A stretch of DNA of 64,000 nt from Puteibacter caeruleilacunae. Its GTDB lineage: Bacteria; Bacteroidota; Bacteroidia; Bacteroidales; Prolixibacteraceae. Positions 17,991-26,991 of the stretch are shown here, piece after piece (the first letter of the stretch is position 1; each line of letters begins with the position of its first letter). The position numbers were made by a program, and so were the translations under genes. A model generated the notes under the pieces. The model was given only the letters and a program-made list of their open reading frames with translations. It searched no databases and was not told the origin of the DNA. The stretch lies in NCBI GenBank assembly GCA_005217565.1, contig SJCO01000003.1, positions 496,001-560,000 on the forward strand. Direction: 5' to 3'.

Positions 17991-18431
17991 ATGAATAGCC
18001 AAAATACAAAGGAATCTGTAAAGGGAATATTTACAGAATATCTCGAAAACAAAGGACATCGAAAGACACCTGAACGATTTGCTATTCTTGATGAAATATA
18101 CTCTCGAGATGGGCATTTTGATATTGAGTCACTCTATATCTCGATGAAAAATAAAAATTATAGGGTTAGTAGAGCGACATTGTACAATACAATTGATCTG
18201 TTACTCGACTGCAAGTTGGTTGTAAAGCATCAGTTTGGGAAGAATATTGCGCAGTTTGAAAAAGCTTATTCAACACGTATACATGACCACCTGATTGACA
18301 CCAATAATGGTCAGGTGATCGAGTTTTTTGATCCGCGTATTCGTGAAATCATTGAAGAGGCGTGTGAAAAAAATAATTTCAAACTTTCGCACCATACCCT
18401 TTATATATACGGGCAAAAGAAAGATCTATAG
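17991..18431 (+). CDS. Fur-family transcriptional regulator
   Basis: A 146-residue metal- or peroxide-sensing repressor. The winged helix spans about residues 18-85 ([20 protein letters not shown], then [15 protein letters not shown]). The dimerisation/metal domain follows (THIRDHL-like [18 protein letters not shown]). The CxxC structural zinc motif found in many Fur proteins is missing: the [11 protein letters not shown] segment has no Cys, and a DNNG-type replacement is used. A Zn- or Fe-binding HHTLYIYG segment ends the protein. It sits 44 bp after rel/spoT and may be co-transcribed. Whether it senses iron, zinc or peroxide cannot be told. Confidence 0.92.
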   Translation: MNSQNTKESVKGIFTEYLENKGHRKTPERFAILDEIYSRDGHFDIESLYISMKNKNYRVSRATLYNTIDLLLDCKLVVKHQFGKNIAQFEKAYSTRIHDHLIDTNNGQVIEFFDPRIREIIEEACEKNNFKLSHHTLYIYGQKKDL

Positions 18432-18454
18432 TAGATTAAACATACATCAAATTT

Positions 18455-18486
18455 ATCCCTTTAATCAAACTTAAAGGGATTTTTTA
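18455..18486 (+). terminator. terminator after fur
   Basis: ATCCCTTTAA, loop TCAAAC, TTAAAGGGAT followed by a T tract, 25 bases after the stop codon. Confidence 0.9.
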
Positions 18487-18779
18487 TGTCTGATTGTAAA
18501 AATTGTTGTACTTTTAGCTGCCAAATGATTGTGTCTCGGATTAATCCAACCTTTAATTTGGCTTCGTGTAGTCGGCAATTTTTTATGATCGTCGACAAAT
18601 AATAAACTGAAATTACAACTGAAACATCGATACTACAGAAATTAAGTTATTTCTCTGTGGTGTAATGTTATGTGATTTTTTAGAATCTTAATTTTTAAAC
18701 ATATGAAGCAAGCAAAATGCCTGCTAGAGGTCCATCCCCCTTTACAGATTTTTGCTCTTGTTTCTAATATTTTAAACAA
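18487..18779 (+). promoter_or_regulatory. purA upstream region with a nested inverted repeat
   Basis: GCCAAAT (18520-18526) pairs perfectly with ATTTGGC (18556-18562), and the loop contains the palindrome GGATTAATCC. A second weak stem pairs GTCGGC with GTCGAC-like bases near 18570-18600. No exact TAnnTTTG box was found. It is not recognised as a known riboswitch; a regulatory role for purA is only a guess. Confidence 0.3.
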
Positions 18780-20057
18780 ATGAAAGTAGACGTATTATTA
18801 GGTCTCCAATGGGGAGATGAAGGTAAAGGTAAAGTCGTTGACGTTCTTACGCCAAAGTACGATGTAATTACACGATTCCAGGGTGGTCCAAATGCAGGAC
18901 ATACGCTTGAATTCAACAACATCAAGCACGTTCTTCACACAATACCTTCCGGAATTTTCCGCGAAAATAAGGTTAATGTAATCGGGAACGGTGTAGTTCT
19001 TGATCCAGGAATTTTCAAAAAAGAAATTGATTCAATTGAAAAGCTTGGAATTGATCTGACAAAGAACCTTTACATTTCAAGAAAGGCTCACCTAATACTA
19101 CCTACTCATAGATTACTTGATGCTGCATCAGAAGCGGCAAAAGGAAAATCTAAAATTGGTTCTACACTAAAAGGAATTGGACCTACTTACCGTGATAAAA
19201 TCGGTCGCGATGGTCTTCGTGTAGGTGATATTTTGGAAAACTTTGAAGAAAAATACCAACAAAGAGTTGCTGCTCATAAAGAGATTCTGACTAGAATGTA
19301 TGATTACGATTATGCAGAGCAGTTGGCAGAATTCGAAAAAGAGTGGTTTGCTGGAATTGAAGTACTTAAGAAATTCCAAATGATCAATTCTGAGAGCTTA
19401 ATCAACAATGCAATTAAAAACGGTCAGTCGGTAATTGCAGAGGGAGCTCAAGGAACACTTCTAGATATTGATTTTGGATCATATCCATTTGTTACTTCAT
19501 CGAACACTGTTTGTGCTGGAGCATGTACTGGTTTAGGTATCGCTCCTACCAAAATTGGTAGTGTTTTAGGTATTTTCAAAGCATATTGTACTCGAGTAGG
19601 TATGGGTCCATTCCCAACTGAATTAGAGGACGAAGTAGGTCAGAAACTACGTGATGCTGGAAACGAATATGGATCAACCACTGGTCGCCCTCGTCGCTGC
19701 GGATGGTTAGACCTTGTTGCGCTTAAATATTCGATCATGATTAACGGAGTTACTGAGTTGATTATGATGAAAGCTGACGTACTTGACGACTTTGATACTA
19801 TTAAAGTATGTACTTCATACAACATCGATGGCGAATCAACAACTGAGTTCCCATTTGAATTAAAAGATACATTAAAGCCTGAGTGCATTGAGCTTCCAGG
19901 ATGGAAAACTGATCTTACCAAAATTACAGATGAGAAAGATTTCCCAGAAGCATTGAAAAGCTATATCAAGTTTATTGAAGACGAAACTGGAGTACCAGTA
20001 AGTATCGTTTCTGTAGGACCAAATAGAGCTCAGACAATTGAGATTACTGAAAAGTAA
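18780..20057 (+). CDS. purA: adenylosuccinate synthetase
   Basis: A 425-residue cytosolic enzyme joining IMP and aspartate with GTP hydrolysis, the first step from IMP to AMP. The P-loop-like GDEGKGKVVD occurs near residue 12 with the catalytic Asp, then NAGHTLEFNN (catalytic His about 41), the IMP segment GSTLKGIGPTYRDKIGR and the C-terminal GSTTGRPRRCGWLD loop. The length is normal. It stands alone with its own terminator. Identification is certain. Confidence 0.98.
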   Translation: MKVDVLLGLQWGDEGKGKVVDVLTPKYDVITRFQGGPNAGHTLEFNNIKHVLHTIPSGIFRENKVNVIGNGVVLDPGIFKKEIDSIEKLGIDLTKNLYISRKAHLILPTHRLLDAASEAAKGKSKIGSTLKGIGPTYRDKIGRDGLRVGDILENFEEKYQQRVAAHKEILTRMYDYDYAEQLAEFEKEWFAGIEVLKKFQMINSESLINNAIKNGQSVIAEGAQGTLLDIDFGSYPFVTSSNTVCAGACTGLGIAPTKIGSVLGIFKAYCTRVGMGPFPTELEDEVGQKLRDAGNEYGSTTGRPRRCGWLDLVALKYSIMINGVTELIMMKADVLDDFDTIKVCTSYNIDGESTTEFPFELKDTLKPECIELPGWKTDLTKITDEKDFPEALKSYIKFIEDETGVPVSIVSVGPNRAQTIEITEK

Positions 20058-20085
20058 ACAATCAGTAATAACCAATGATATTGAA

Positions 20086-20114
20086 AGCCTCGCATTAGCG
20101 GGGCTTTTTTTTTC
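20086..20114 (+). terminator. purA terminator
   Basis: AGCCTCGC, loop ATTA, GCGGGGCT (one G-T pair), then nine T. Confidence 0.92.
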
Positions 20115-20145
20115 GTAAATTCGTAGTCTGAAAAATATATGAGTA

Positions 20146-21561
20146 ATGTATACACTAACCGATAATACGGGGCTCTATACCGATTATTACGAGCTCACAA
20201 TGGCCCAGGGATATTTCTTCTCAGGCAAAGCACATCAACAGGCAAGTTTTGATTATTACTACCGTACAAATCCATTTAAAGGAGGCTTCATGGTCTTTGC
20301 CGGACTTGAAGAATTTCTTCACTTGGTAAAGAATTTCAAATACGATAAAGAAGATCTTGAATACCTGGCCTCAACAGGATTAAGAAAAGAATTTCTTGAC
20401 TATCTAAAAGATTTCAGGTTTAGGGGAACAATTTATAGTGTAAATGAAGGAGAGATTGTATTCCCTAACGAACCACTAATTAGGGTTGACGGAAATCTTA
20501 TCGAGGCTCAGTTGATAGAGACATTGTTGTTGAACTACATAAACTTCCAGTCGCTAATTGCAACCAAAGCATTTAGAATAAAAATGGAGACAGGTGATCG
20601 TATGTTCGCCGATTTTGGTTTACGAAGAGCCCAAGGTCTTGGTGGCATACAAGCCAGTAGAGCAGCCATCATAGGAGGAGCATCTTCTACATCAAATGTA
20701 TACGCAGGATTAAAATACAATATACCTGTCAGTGGAACACAAGCTCACTCATGGATTCAGGGATTTGATGATGAACTTGATGCCTTCAGAACATATGCAA
20801 GAATCAATCCTGATACAACTGTACTGCTGGTAGATACCTACAATACGTTGAAAAGTGGTATTCCTCATGCAATAACAGTAGCTAAGGAATTGGAAGAACG
20901 TGGTCATCGCTTAATAGGAGTTCGATTAGATAGCGGCGACTTGGCTTATTTAAGTAAGAGAGCCAGAAAAATGCTAGATGACGCAGGACTTCAATATGTA
21001 AAAATCATTGCCTCCAACCAGTTGAACGAGCATGTTGTAAAAAGTTTGAATGACCAAAAGGCTCCTATCGATGGTTTTGGTATAGGAACAGAAATGGTAA
21101 CTGCCAAACCAGAAGCTGCACTCGATGGTGTTTACAAGTTAGTCTCAATTGCAGGATCTCCAAGAATGAAGATTTCTGAGAACATTGAGAAAGTGACGCT
21201 TCCTGGAACAAAAACATTAACAAGATATTACGATAAGGAAGGATTGTTTTTTAGAGATGCGATTCATCTTGCTGGAGAAAACCACATCCAGACAATATAC
21301 CATCCTCATGAGAGCGGGAAGTTTACGAAGGTTAGTGATCTTCATGGTGAAAACCTACATTCTAAAGTATTCGAAAATGGAACCATTCTCGCATCATCCA
21401 AGACATTAACAGAGATTCATCAATACTTACAAAGCAGGGCTGCCCTCCTTCCTGAGGAAGTAAAACGATTCACCAATCCTCACATTTACAAGGTAGGTAT
21501 ATCAGAGGAATTATTAAATCTGCGTAATTCAATAAGAAATGAGCTCCGATCAAAGTTATAA
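20146..21561 (+). CDS. pncB: nicotinate phosphoribosyltransferase
   Basis: A 471-residue enzyme that makes nicotinate mononucleotide from nicotinate and PRPP in NAD salvage. The N-terminus MYTLTDNTGLYTDYYELTMA is the family signature. GTQAHSWIQGFDDELDAF carries the His that is phosphorylated during ATP hydrolysis. GVRLDSGDLAYLSKRARKML and the phosphate-binding IDGFGIGTEMV segment follow. The length is typical of the longer bacterial form. The TAAATTCG at 20116-20123, close to the -7 consensus, may be its promoter. The next gene overlaps its last 23 bases, so the two are probably translated from one mRNA. Confidence 0.96.
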   Translation: MYTLTDNTGLYTDYYELTMAQGYFFSGKAHQQASFDYYYRTNPFKGGFMVFAGLEEFLHLVKNFKYDKEDLEYLASTGLRKEFLDYLKDFRFRGTIYSVNEGEIVFPNEPLIRVDGNLIEAQLIETLLLNYINFQSLIATKAFRIKMETGDRMFADFGLRRAQGLGGIQASRAAIIGGASSTSNVYAGLKYNIPVSGTQAHSWIQGFDDELDAFRTYARINPDTTVLLVDTYNTLKSGIPHAITVAKELEERGHRLIGVRLDSGDLAYLSKRARKMLDDAGLQYVKIIASNQLNEHVVKSLNDQKAPIDGFGIGTEMVTAKPEAALDGVYKLVSIAGSPRMKISENIEKVTLPGTKTLTRYYDKEGLFFRDAIHLAGENHIQTIYHPHESGKFTKVSDLHGENLHSKVFENGTILASSKTLTEIHQYLQSRAALLPEEVKRFTNPHIYKVGISEELLNLRNSIRNELRSKL

Positions 21562-22594
21562 TATAAAAACGCCAACTTTTGTTGTTAATAACGAAAGAGT
21601 AGTACAGAATATTCAGAAAATGTTGCAAAAGGCCAGACGTAGCAATACGACTCTAAGGCCACACTTCAAAACACACCAGTCTCAGGAAGTGGCGAAATTG
21701 TTCCAACAAGAAGGGATCAATCAGTGCACAGTTTCATCTGTTTCTATGGCTAAATATTTTGCAGACAATGGATGGAAGGATATTACCATTGCTTTTCCTG
21801 TTAATCTACATGAAATAGATGAGATTAACACATTAGCCGAGCAAGTAGATTTGAAGATCATTACAGATAATGCTATAATTATTCAACAACTTGGACAGGA
21901 AATTAAGCATCCTTTGAGTATATGGATAGAGATTGATTGTGGATATCATAGGTCTGGGATACTCTGGAGTAAAAAAGAAGAGATAAAATCCCTTATTCAA
22001 GAGATAAATGGTCAAAATCAGCTTAAATTCCAAGGCTTCTTAACCCATGCTGGAGATACTTACACCTGCAGGAATGAGCAAGAGATCGCAGCTAAAATGG
22101 AGCAAACACAGGCAAGGCTATTTACTTTAAAAGAAGAATTTCCAAAGGCTAAGCTATCGTTTGGAGATACCCCATCGTGCTCTGTTGTTGAAGATCTTAG
22201 TGCATTTGATGAAATCAGACCTGGAAACTTCACATTTTATGATGTTATGCAAGTACAAATAGGTTCATGTGATTTCAATCAAATTGCAGCATCAATGTAC
22301 TGTCCGGTTGTTGGAATATATCCAGATCGAGGAGAGGCTGTAATTTATGGTGGGGGTGTTCATTTCTCGAAGGAGGTGATACACGACAGTGAAAACAATA
22401 AAATATTTGGTGTTATTCATCAAATTAACGATGTTGCAATAAAACCTTCGTTAAAGTCAAACGTGATTACAAGTTTGAGTCAAGAACACGGAATTGTGAA
22501 ATTGGAAGAACAATATCTCAAAAATATAAAGATTGGAGATTGCTTGATGATATACCCGATTCACTCATGCTTAACAGCCAATCTGATGAAATAA
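21539..22594 (+). CDS. DSD1-type PLP enzyme (D-threonine aldolase / D-serine dehydratase-like)
   Basis: A 351-residue fold-type III PLP enzyme related to alanine racemase. The PLP lysine is in RPHFKTHQSQEVAK (about residue 45). IEIDCGYHRSG and the TPSCS segment belong to the barrel. The C-terminal domain ends with YPIHSCLTANLM, where His and Cys form the metal site of the D-serine dehydratase-like domain. Such enzymes cleave D-threonine-type beta-hydroxy D-amino acids or deaminate D-serine; the substrate cannot be told here. The start overlaps pncB by 23 bp, which suggests translational coupling, though a link to NAD salvage is not known. Confidence 0.88.
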   Translation: MSSDQSYNIKTPTFVVNNERVVQNIQKMLQKARRSNTTLRPHFKTHQSQEVAKLFQQEGINQCTVSSVSMAKYFADNGWKDITIAFPVNLHEIDEINTLAEQVDLKIITDNAIIIQQLGQEIKHPLSIWIEIDCGYHRSGILWSKKEEIKSLIQEINGQNQLKFQGFLTHAGDTYTCRNEQEIAAKMEQTQARLFTLKEEFPKAKLSFGDTPSCSVVEDLSAFDEIRPGNFTFYDVMQVQIGSCDFNQIAASMYCPVVGIYPDRGEAVIYGGGVHFSKEVIHDSENNKIFGVIHQINDVAIKPSLKSNVITSLSQEHGIVKLEEQYLKNIKIGDCLMIYPIHSCLTANLMK

Positions 22595-22597
22595 AAA

Positions 22598-22620
22598 AAG
22601 CCGGATAACCGGCTTTTTTT
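22598..22620 (+). terminator. terminator after the DSD1-type gene
   Basis: AAGCCGG, loop ATAA, CCGGCTT, followed by seven T. Confidence 0.93.
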
Positions 22621-22631
22621 ATGTTATTATA

Positions 22632-22772
22632 ATACATGTAAATACGACCGTAATTCTCTAGCTCCTGAGCAAATTCTTGTGCCAAAATGGCATGATGTTT
22701 TAGATCAAAATAACGCAACACGTTCTTTAATGCAAGCTTTTACTCCTCCGCTGCAAGAATCTCCTTTCGCTC
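22632..22772 (-). pseudogene. decayed fragment of urocanate hydratase
   Basis: Read on the minus strand, 22769 to 22632 gives RKEILAAEE, a TAA stop (22740-22742), then KLALKNVLRYFDLKHHAILA and QEFAQELENYGRIYMY. This matches the N-terminal region of the large urocanate hydratases (hutU, histidine breakdown), whose members have RKEILSAEEKKLALKNALRY and a KHHA...EFA-EL--YGRIYMYR segment. The homology ends abruptly at MY, where the next codons run into the terminator of the DSD1-type gene. No other part of hutU is seen nearby. With an internal stop and both ends missing it cannot be functional. Confidence 0.75.
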
Positions 22773-23036
22773 AGAACTACACTTAACAACTGATAAATAA
22801 ACACTTACAATAAACAACTCCTTAGAAGATACCATCCAGAATCGTCCCTTTCAAGTCTATATTGGACATATCAGCTGATTTTTGGTTTATAATTTGATAC
22901 TCAACAATTAAGGCTGAATTTCGGGAATCCAAGATATTTTTGAAAATTTTTGTAATGCTTTTGCAACACTTAGAGACCTAATAAATATCAGCCTCCACAA
23001 TGATTAATACATAATGTTAAACTAAAAGATATTAAA
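22773..23036. other. spacer between the hutU fragment and the lemA gene
   Basis: With the terminator and the pseudogene fragment, this completes a 442-bp stretch without an intact gene. Beyond the decayed hutU codons nothing is recognised; no exact TAnnTTTG promoter for lemA is seen. Confidence 0.5.
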
Positions 23037-23627
23037 ATGAAAAAAGGTTATCTGGTTTTAATAGGAGTCGCAGTATTCTTTTTTATGAGCTACTCATTTT
23101 TCAAAAATACTTACAATAAAATGGTATCTATGGATGAGGGAGTAAAAGCCTCATGGTCTCAGGTTGAGAATGTGTACCAACGTCGCGCAGATTTGATCCC
23201 TAATCTTGTGAATACGGTAAAAGGATATGCCTCACATGAAAAAGAAACCTTAAGTGCAGTTATTGAAGCACGCTCAAAAGCCACTTCCGTAAATATAAAT
23301 CCATCGAACCTTGATCCTAATGCCTTGAAGAAGTTTCAAGCTGCACAAGGAGAGTTATCATCTGCACTTAGCAGATTGATGGTTGTCATGGAACGCTACC
23401 CTGATTTAAAAGCGAATCAGAACTTTATGGATTTACAGGCTCAATTGGAAGGCACTGAAAATAGAATCGCAACTGAACGTAGAAAGTTCAATCAAGCCGT
23501 TCAACCTTATAATGAACTTGTCAGAGAGTTTCCCAGAAATATTATTGCAAATATGTTTGGATTCAAGGAAAAAGCTTACTTCGAAGCAGAAAAAGGTGCC
23601 GAAAAAGCTCCTGAAGTTAAATTTTAA
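23037..23627 (+). CDS. LemA family protein
   Basis: A 196-residue inner-membrane protein: one N-terminal membrane helix (about residues 4-24) and a helical-bundle domain facing the periplasm. The pattern MVSMDEGVKASWSQVENVYQ, then RRADLIPNLVNTVKGYASHE and FNQAVQPYNELVREFPRN, is the LemA signature. The biochemical role is not established. It is followed 11 bp later by two TPM-domain genes, an arrangement that recurs in Bacteroidota, so the three probably form an envelope-associated operon. Confidence 0.95.
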   Translation: MKKGYLVLIGVAVFFFMSYSFFKNTYNKMVSMDEGVKASWSQVENVYQRRADLIPNLVNTVKGYASHEKETLSAVIEARSKATSVNINPSNLDPNALKKFQAAQGELSSALSRLMVVMERYPDLKANQNFMDLQAQLEGTENRIATERRKFNQAVQPYNELVREFPRNIIANMFGFKEKAYFEAEKGAEKAPEVKF

Positions 23628-23638
23628 AACCTGTAGCT

Positions 23639-24076
23639 ATGACTCCATCAGCATTCTTCACAGATCTTGAGAAAGAGCAAATAGTTGCAGCAGTAAAGCA
23701 AGCTGAACTTAGTACTTCAGGAGAAGTACGCGTCCATATTGAAAACCATTGCAAAGGTGAGTCCTTGGATAGGGCTGCCTATGTATTTGATAAACTTGAT
23801 ATGCACAAAACAGAACTACGTAATGGCGTTTTGTTTTATCTGGCAGTAGTTGATCGTAAATTTGCCATCATCGGGGATGGAGGTATAAATGCAAAAGTAC
23901 CGACCGATTTCTGGGATGCAATTAAGCAAACAATGCTGGAATATTTTAAAGAGGGGAAATATGCTGACGGTCTATCCAATGGCATCATAATGGCTGGCGA
24001 ACAGCTAAAGGAGCATTTTCCTTATCAACAAGATGATGTTAATGAATTACCCGATGAAATTTCCTTTGGGAATTAA
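23639..24076 (+). CDS. TPM-domain protein, short soluble form
   Basis: A 145-residue protein that is almost entirely one TPM domain. It begins FFTDLEKEQIVAAVKQAELS and continues TSGEVRVHIENHCKG, VLFYLAVVDRKFAIIGDGGI and LSNGIIMAGEQL. There is no signal peptide or membrane helix, so it is probably cytosolic. Some TPM proteins have weak phosphatase activity; the physiological role is unclear. It is the middle gene of the lemA-TPM-TPM group, with 11-12 bp gaps. Confidence 0.9.
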   Translation: MTPSAFFTDLEKEQIVAAVKQAELSTSGEVRVHIENHCKGESLDRAAYVFDKLDMHKTELRNGVLFYLAVVDRKFAIIGDGGINAKVPTDFWDAIKQTMLEYFKEGKYADGLSNGIIMAGEQLKEHFPYQQDDVNELPDEISFGN

Positions 24077-24088
24077 ACGACTCAGATT

Positions 24089-24925
24089 ATGAAGTTTAAA
24101 TTTTATATCGTTTCTATATTGTTGCTATTGGCGACCACAGTTTTCGGACAATCTGAATTTCCAGAGAGACCGAATCCTCCGCGCCTGGTCAATGATCTAG
24201 CAAATGTTCTTAACCAAGCTGAAGAAAAGGCTCTGGAACAGAAACTAGTGCACTTTTTCTCTCAAACATCTACACAAATTTGTGTGGTAACTATTAAATC
24301 GTTGAGTGGATATGATATAGCATCCTATACAACTCAACTAGGGGAGAAATGGGGAGTTGGCCTAAAAGGCAGTGACAATGGCATCTTGCTGTTGATTAAG
24401 CCCAAGACTGCGACTTCTGATGGGCAAGTTTTTACAGCTGTAGGATATGGATTAGAAGGAGTAGTACCTGATGCTACTGCCAATAGAGACATTGTTAATG
24501 CAGAACTTATTCCAAATTTTAAACGGAATGACTATTTCACTGGAATTGATAGAGCTACAACTGTTCTTATTGGTTTAACCAAAGGAGAGTTTACAGCTCA
24601 GCAATATAGGAAAAGTGTCAAAAAGGCATCAGGGAAAAGTAGTGGAGGAGGATTCTGGTTACTCCTGTTAATCTTCTTTGTTATCATCCCTGCCTTTTCG
24701 CGTAGAAGACGTAGCTACGGACTTGGACATAGTTTACCATTCTGGGCAGCCTTAACCATGTTAGGCTCTAACAGTCATCGTCATTCGGGATACTTCAACG
24801 ACTTCTCTTCTGGAGGAGGAGGCTTTGGAGGAGGATTCGGTGATAGTGGCGGAGGCAGCTTTGGCGACTTCGGTGGCTTCGGAGGCGGAAGCTTCGGAGG
24901 TGGAGGTGCCGGTGGTAGCTGGTAA
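24089..24925 (+). CDS. TPM-domain protein with membrane anchor and Gly-rich tail
   Basis: A 278-residue YgcG-like protein. The signal peptide ends near TTVFGQSEF. The TPM domain covers about residues 28-160 (LANVLNQAEEKALEQKL, TQICVVTIKSLSGYD, DNGILLLIKPK, VGYGLEGVVPDATANR). One membrane helix follows (about 189-207, FWLLLLIFFVIIPAF), then RRRR and a tail of about 50 residues made almost only of Gly, Ser and Phe. The TPM domain would lie in the periplasm and the tail in the cytoplasm. A low-complexity tail ending in GGGGAGGSW is usual for this family. It closes the lemA operon. Confidence 0.92.
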   Translation: MKFKFYIVSILLLLATTVFGQSEFPERPNPPRLVNDLANVLNQAEEKALEQKLVHFFSQTSTQICVVTIKSLSGYDIASYTTQLGEKWGVGLKGSDNGILLLIKPKTATSDGQVFTAVGYGLEGVVPDATANRDIVNAELIPNFKRNDYFTGIDRATTVLIGLTKGEFTAQQYRKSVKKASGKSSGGGFWLLLLIFFVIIPAFSRRRRSYGLGHSLPFWAALTMLGSNSHRHSGYFNDFSSGGGGFGGGFGDSGGGSFGDFGGFGGGSFGGGGAGGSW

Positions 24926-24940
24926 AAAATATAAGACAAA

Positions 24941-24972
24941 AAAAACGAGACTATTATTTAGCCTCGTTTTTT
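24941..24972. terminator. bidirectional terminator between converging genes
   Basis: AAAAACGAG, loop of 13 bases, CTCGTTTTTTTT. A runs on one side and T on the other serve both the lemA operon (+) and the zinc-ribbon gene (-). Confidence 0.85.
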
Positions 24973-24992
24973 TTATATCATCATATTACTGA

Positions 24993-25757
24993 CTATTCAA
25001 CTCCTGCGATATTGTTATCAACTAAGATACGACCACAATACTCACAAACGATTACCTTCTTACGGTTAGCAATATCTAACTGACGCTGAGGTGGGATTTT
25101 ATTAAAACAACCTCCACATGCATCACGCTGGATAGTTACTACAGCAAGACCATTACGAGCATTTTTACGAATACGTTTGAAAGCAGTCAAAAGGCGATTT
25201 TCAATCATTCCTTCAATCTTCTCAGCCTTAGAATACAACTTCTCCTCTTCTACCTGAGTTTCTGCTGTAATTTCTTCTAAGTCTCTCTTCTTAGTACTCA
25301 AATCCTCTTCACGCTCTCCAAGAGTTACTTTAGCGGCATCAATACTTTGCTTTTTATTGCCCAACTCCTGAGTAAACTCTTTAATACGTTTCTCCGACAG
25401 CTCAATCTCCAATGTCTGGAATTCGATCTCTTTAGAAAGAGAATCATACTCCCTGTTATTTCTAACATTGTTTTGCTGCTCTGTATATTTTGCAATTAAA
25501 GCCTGAGACTCTTTAATCTGAGTTTTACGATTAGCAATTGAAGTCTCCAGGTTCTTTACATCGTCTTCATAATTGTTCAATCTTGTTCTCAGTCCTGCAA
25601 TTTCATCTTCCAGATCCTGAACTTCAAGAGGTAATTCACCACGCAGAGTTTTGATTTTGTCAACTTCTGACACCACACTTTGCAATTCGAAAAGTGCTTT
25701 CAGTTTTTCTTCAACAGGAACGTCTTTACCTTCCGGTTTTTGATACTGTGTAGTCAT
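24993..25757 (-). CDS. coiled-coil protein with C4 zinc ribbon
   Basis: A 254-residue protein. Residues about 15-190 are a long coiled coil rich in Glu, Lys and Leu. The C-terminal zinc ribbon has four Cys: CGGC (about 214-217) and CEYC (about 240-243). This is the C4-type zinc-ribbon family (PF02591), linked in some bacteria to nucleic acid or protein-complex functions but not assigned here. It lies 37 bp after the Nif3-like gene on the same strand, a pairing that recurs in many bacteria, so co-transcription is likely. Confidence 0.9.
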   Translation of the reverse strand: MTTQYQKPEGKDVPVEEKLKALFELQSVVSEVDKIKTLRGELPLEVQDLEDEIAGLRTRLNNYEDDVKNLETSIANRKTQIKESQALIAKYTEQQNNVRNNREYDSLSKEIEFQTLEIELSEKRIKEFTQELGNKKQSIDAAKVTLGEREEDLSTKKRDLEEITAETQVEEEKLYSKAEKIEGMIENRLLTAFKRIRKNARNGLAVVTIQRDACGGCFNKIPPQRQLDIANRKKVIVCEYCGRILVDNNIAGVE

Positions 25758-25794
25758 ATTTCAATTTTTATTTTTGAACTCACAACAACATTCA

Positions 25795-26898
25795 TTAAAT
25801 CAGGTAATTTACCGGATTGGTCTTAACACCTGATAAATGGAGTGCAAATTTAGGGAATTTTTTCATAAGTATTTCATAAAAAACCTCTTTAGTGAATTGC
25901 TCACTTTCATAATGCCCTATATCTGCTATTACAATCTTACCTTCAGCATCGAAATACTGATGATATTTAAAGTCGCCTGTAATAAAAATATCAGCTCCTG
26001 CAGAGATCGCATTCCTTAGTAGGAAACTGCCTGATCCTCCACAAACAGCGACTTTTTTTACCGGCTTATTATTTAATTCTGTATACTTTATTACTTCGCA
26101 AGTAAACTTATCTTTAACTTCTTTCAAAAAAGTAAGTTCATCCTCAGGATTGGATAACTCTCCAATCATACCTATACCCACCTGTTCAAATTGATTATCC
26201 AACGCATAAATATCATAAGCAACCTCTTCGTAAGGATGAGCTTTTAACAAAGCCTGGATCACTTTGCCCTGAATATGTTTAGGAAATATTGTTTCAAACC
26301 GCACCTCTTCTTCCTGATGCACTTCTCCCTTTTCTCCAACAAACGGATTTGTATCTTCTCCCCCCCTAAAGGTCCCTTTTCCATTGGTACTATAACCACA
26401 ACAATCATAGTTCCCAATATTTCCAGCACCAGCAGCAAATACTGCCTTTTGTACCTCTTCGATGTGTGTTAAAGGAATAAAAGTAACCAACTTTTTAAGA
26501 TGACCATTGATTGGCGATAAGACTTTGCAATTAATCAAGTTAAGTTTTTCACAAATCTTACTGTTCACTCCTCCTTGAACACTATCAAGATTTGTGTGCG
26601 CTGCATATATTCCGATATCATGTTTTATCGCTTTGATAACACATCGCTCAATAAAATTCTTTCCAGTAATCTTTTTTAGTCCTCCGAACACCAAAGGATG
26701 ATGAGCAACAATAAGACCTGCACCTTTCGCGATAGCCTCATCAACAACCTCCTCTGTAACATCAAGACAAATCAAAGCACTATCGATAAGCTGACTAGGA
26801 TTACCAATAATCAATCCCGCATTATCGTATGATTCCTGATAAGCAATAGGAGCTATTTGCTCCAAATGGTTACAAATATCTTTTATTTTAACCTGCAT
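25795..26898 (-). CDS. Nif3-like dinuclear metal centre protein
   Basis: A 367-residue protein of the NIF3/GTP cyclohydrolase I type 2 family. Metal ligands are expected in VAHHPLVFGGLKK (about residue 66), AHTNLDSVQGGVN (about 103) and near the C-terminal DIGHYESEQF. It is the long form, with a PII-like insert in the middle (about 130-235, VTFIPLTHIEEVQKAVFAAG). Members form hexamers with two metals per subunit; the substrate is not known. The zinc-ribbon gene lies directly downstream. Confidence 0.94.
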   Translation of the reverse strand: MQVKIKDICNHLEQIAPIAYQESYDNAGLIIGNPSQLIDSALICLDVTEEVVDEAIAKGAGLIVAHHPLVFGGLKKITGKNFIERCVIKAIKHDIGIYAAHTNLDSVQGGVNSKICEKLNLINCKVLSPINGHLKKLVTFIPLTHIEEVQKAVFAAGAGNIGNYDCCGYSTNGKGTFRGGEDTNPFVGEKGEVHQEEEVRFETIFPKHIQGKVIQALLKAHPYEEVAYDIYALDNQFEQVGIGMIGELSNPEDELTFLKEVKDKFTCEVIKYTELNNKPVKKVAVCGGSGSFLLRNAISAGADIFITGDFKYHQYFDAEGKIVIADIGHYESEQFTKEVFYEILMKKFPKFALHLSGVKTNPVNYLI

Positions 26899-26991
26899 GT
26901 AATAGTTAACTAGTATGTTTTTTAATAATCACAACACATCATACAATTGTATTGCATAACTGAGCAATAAACAACGAGAAAGCTCTCGCCA

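Noticed and set aside
22518-22721. 67-codon minus-strand frame read as an intact gene
   Set aside because: Its first 30 codons are the decayed hutU fragment (and the fragment continues upstream of a stop); the rest runs antisense through a terminator and the DSD1-type gene.
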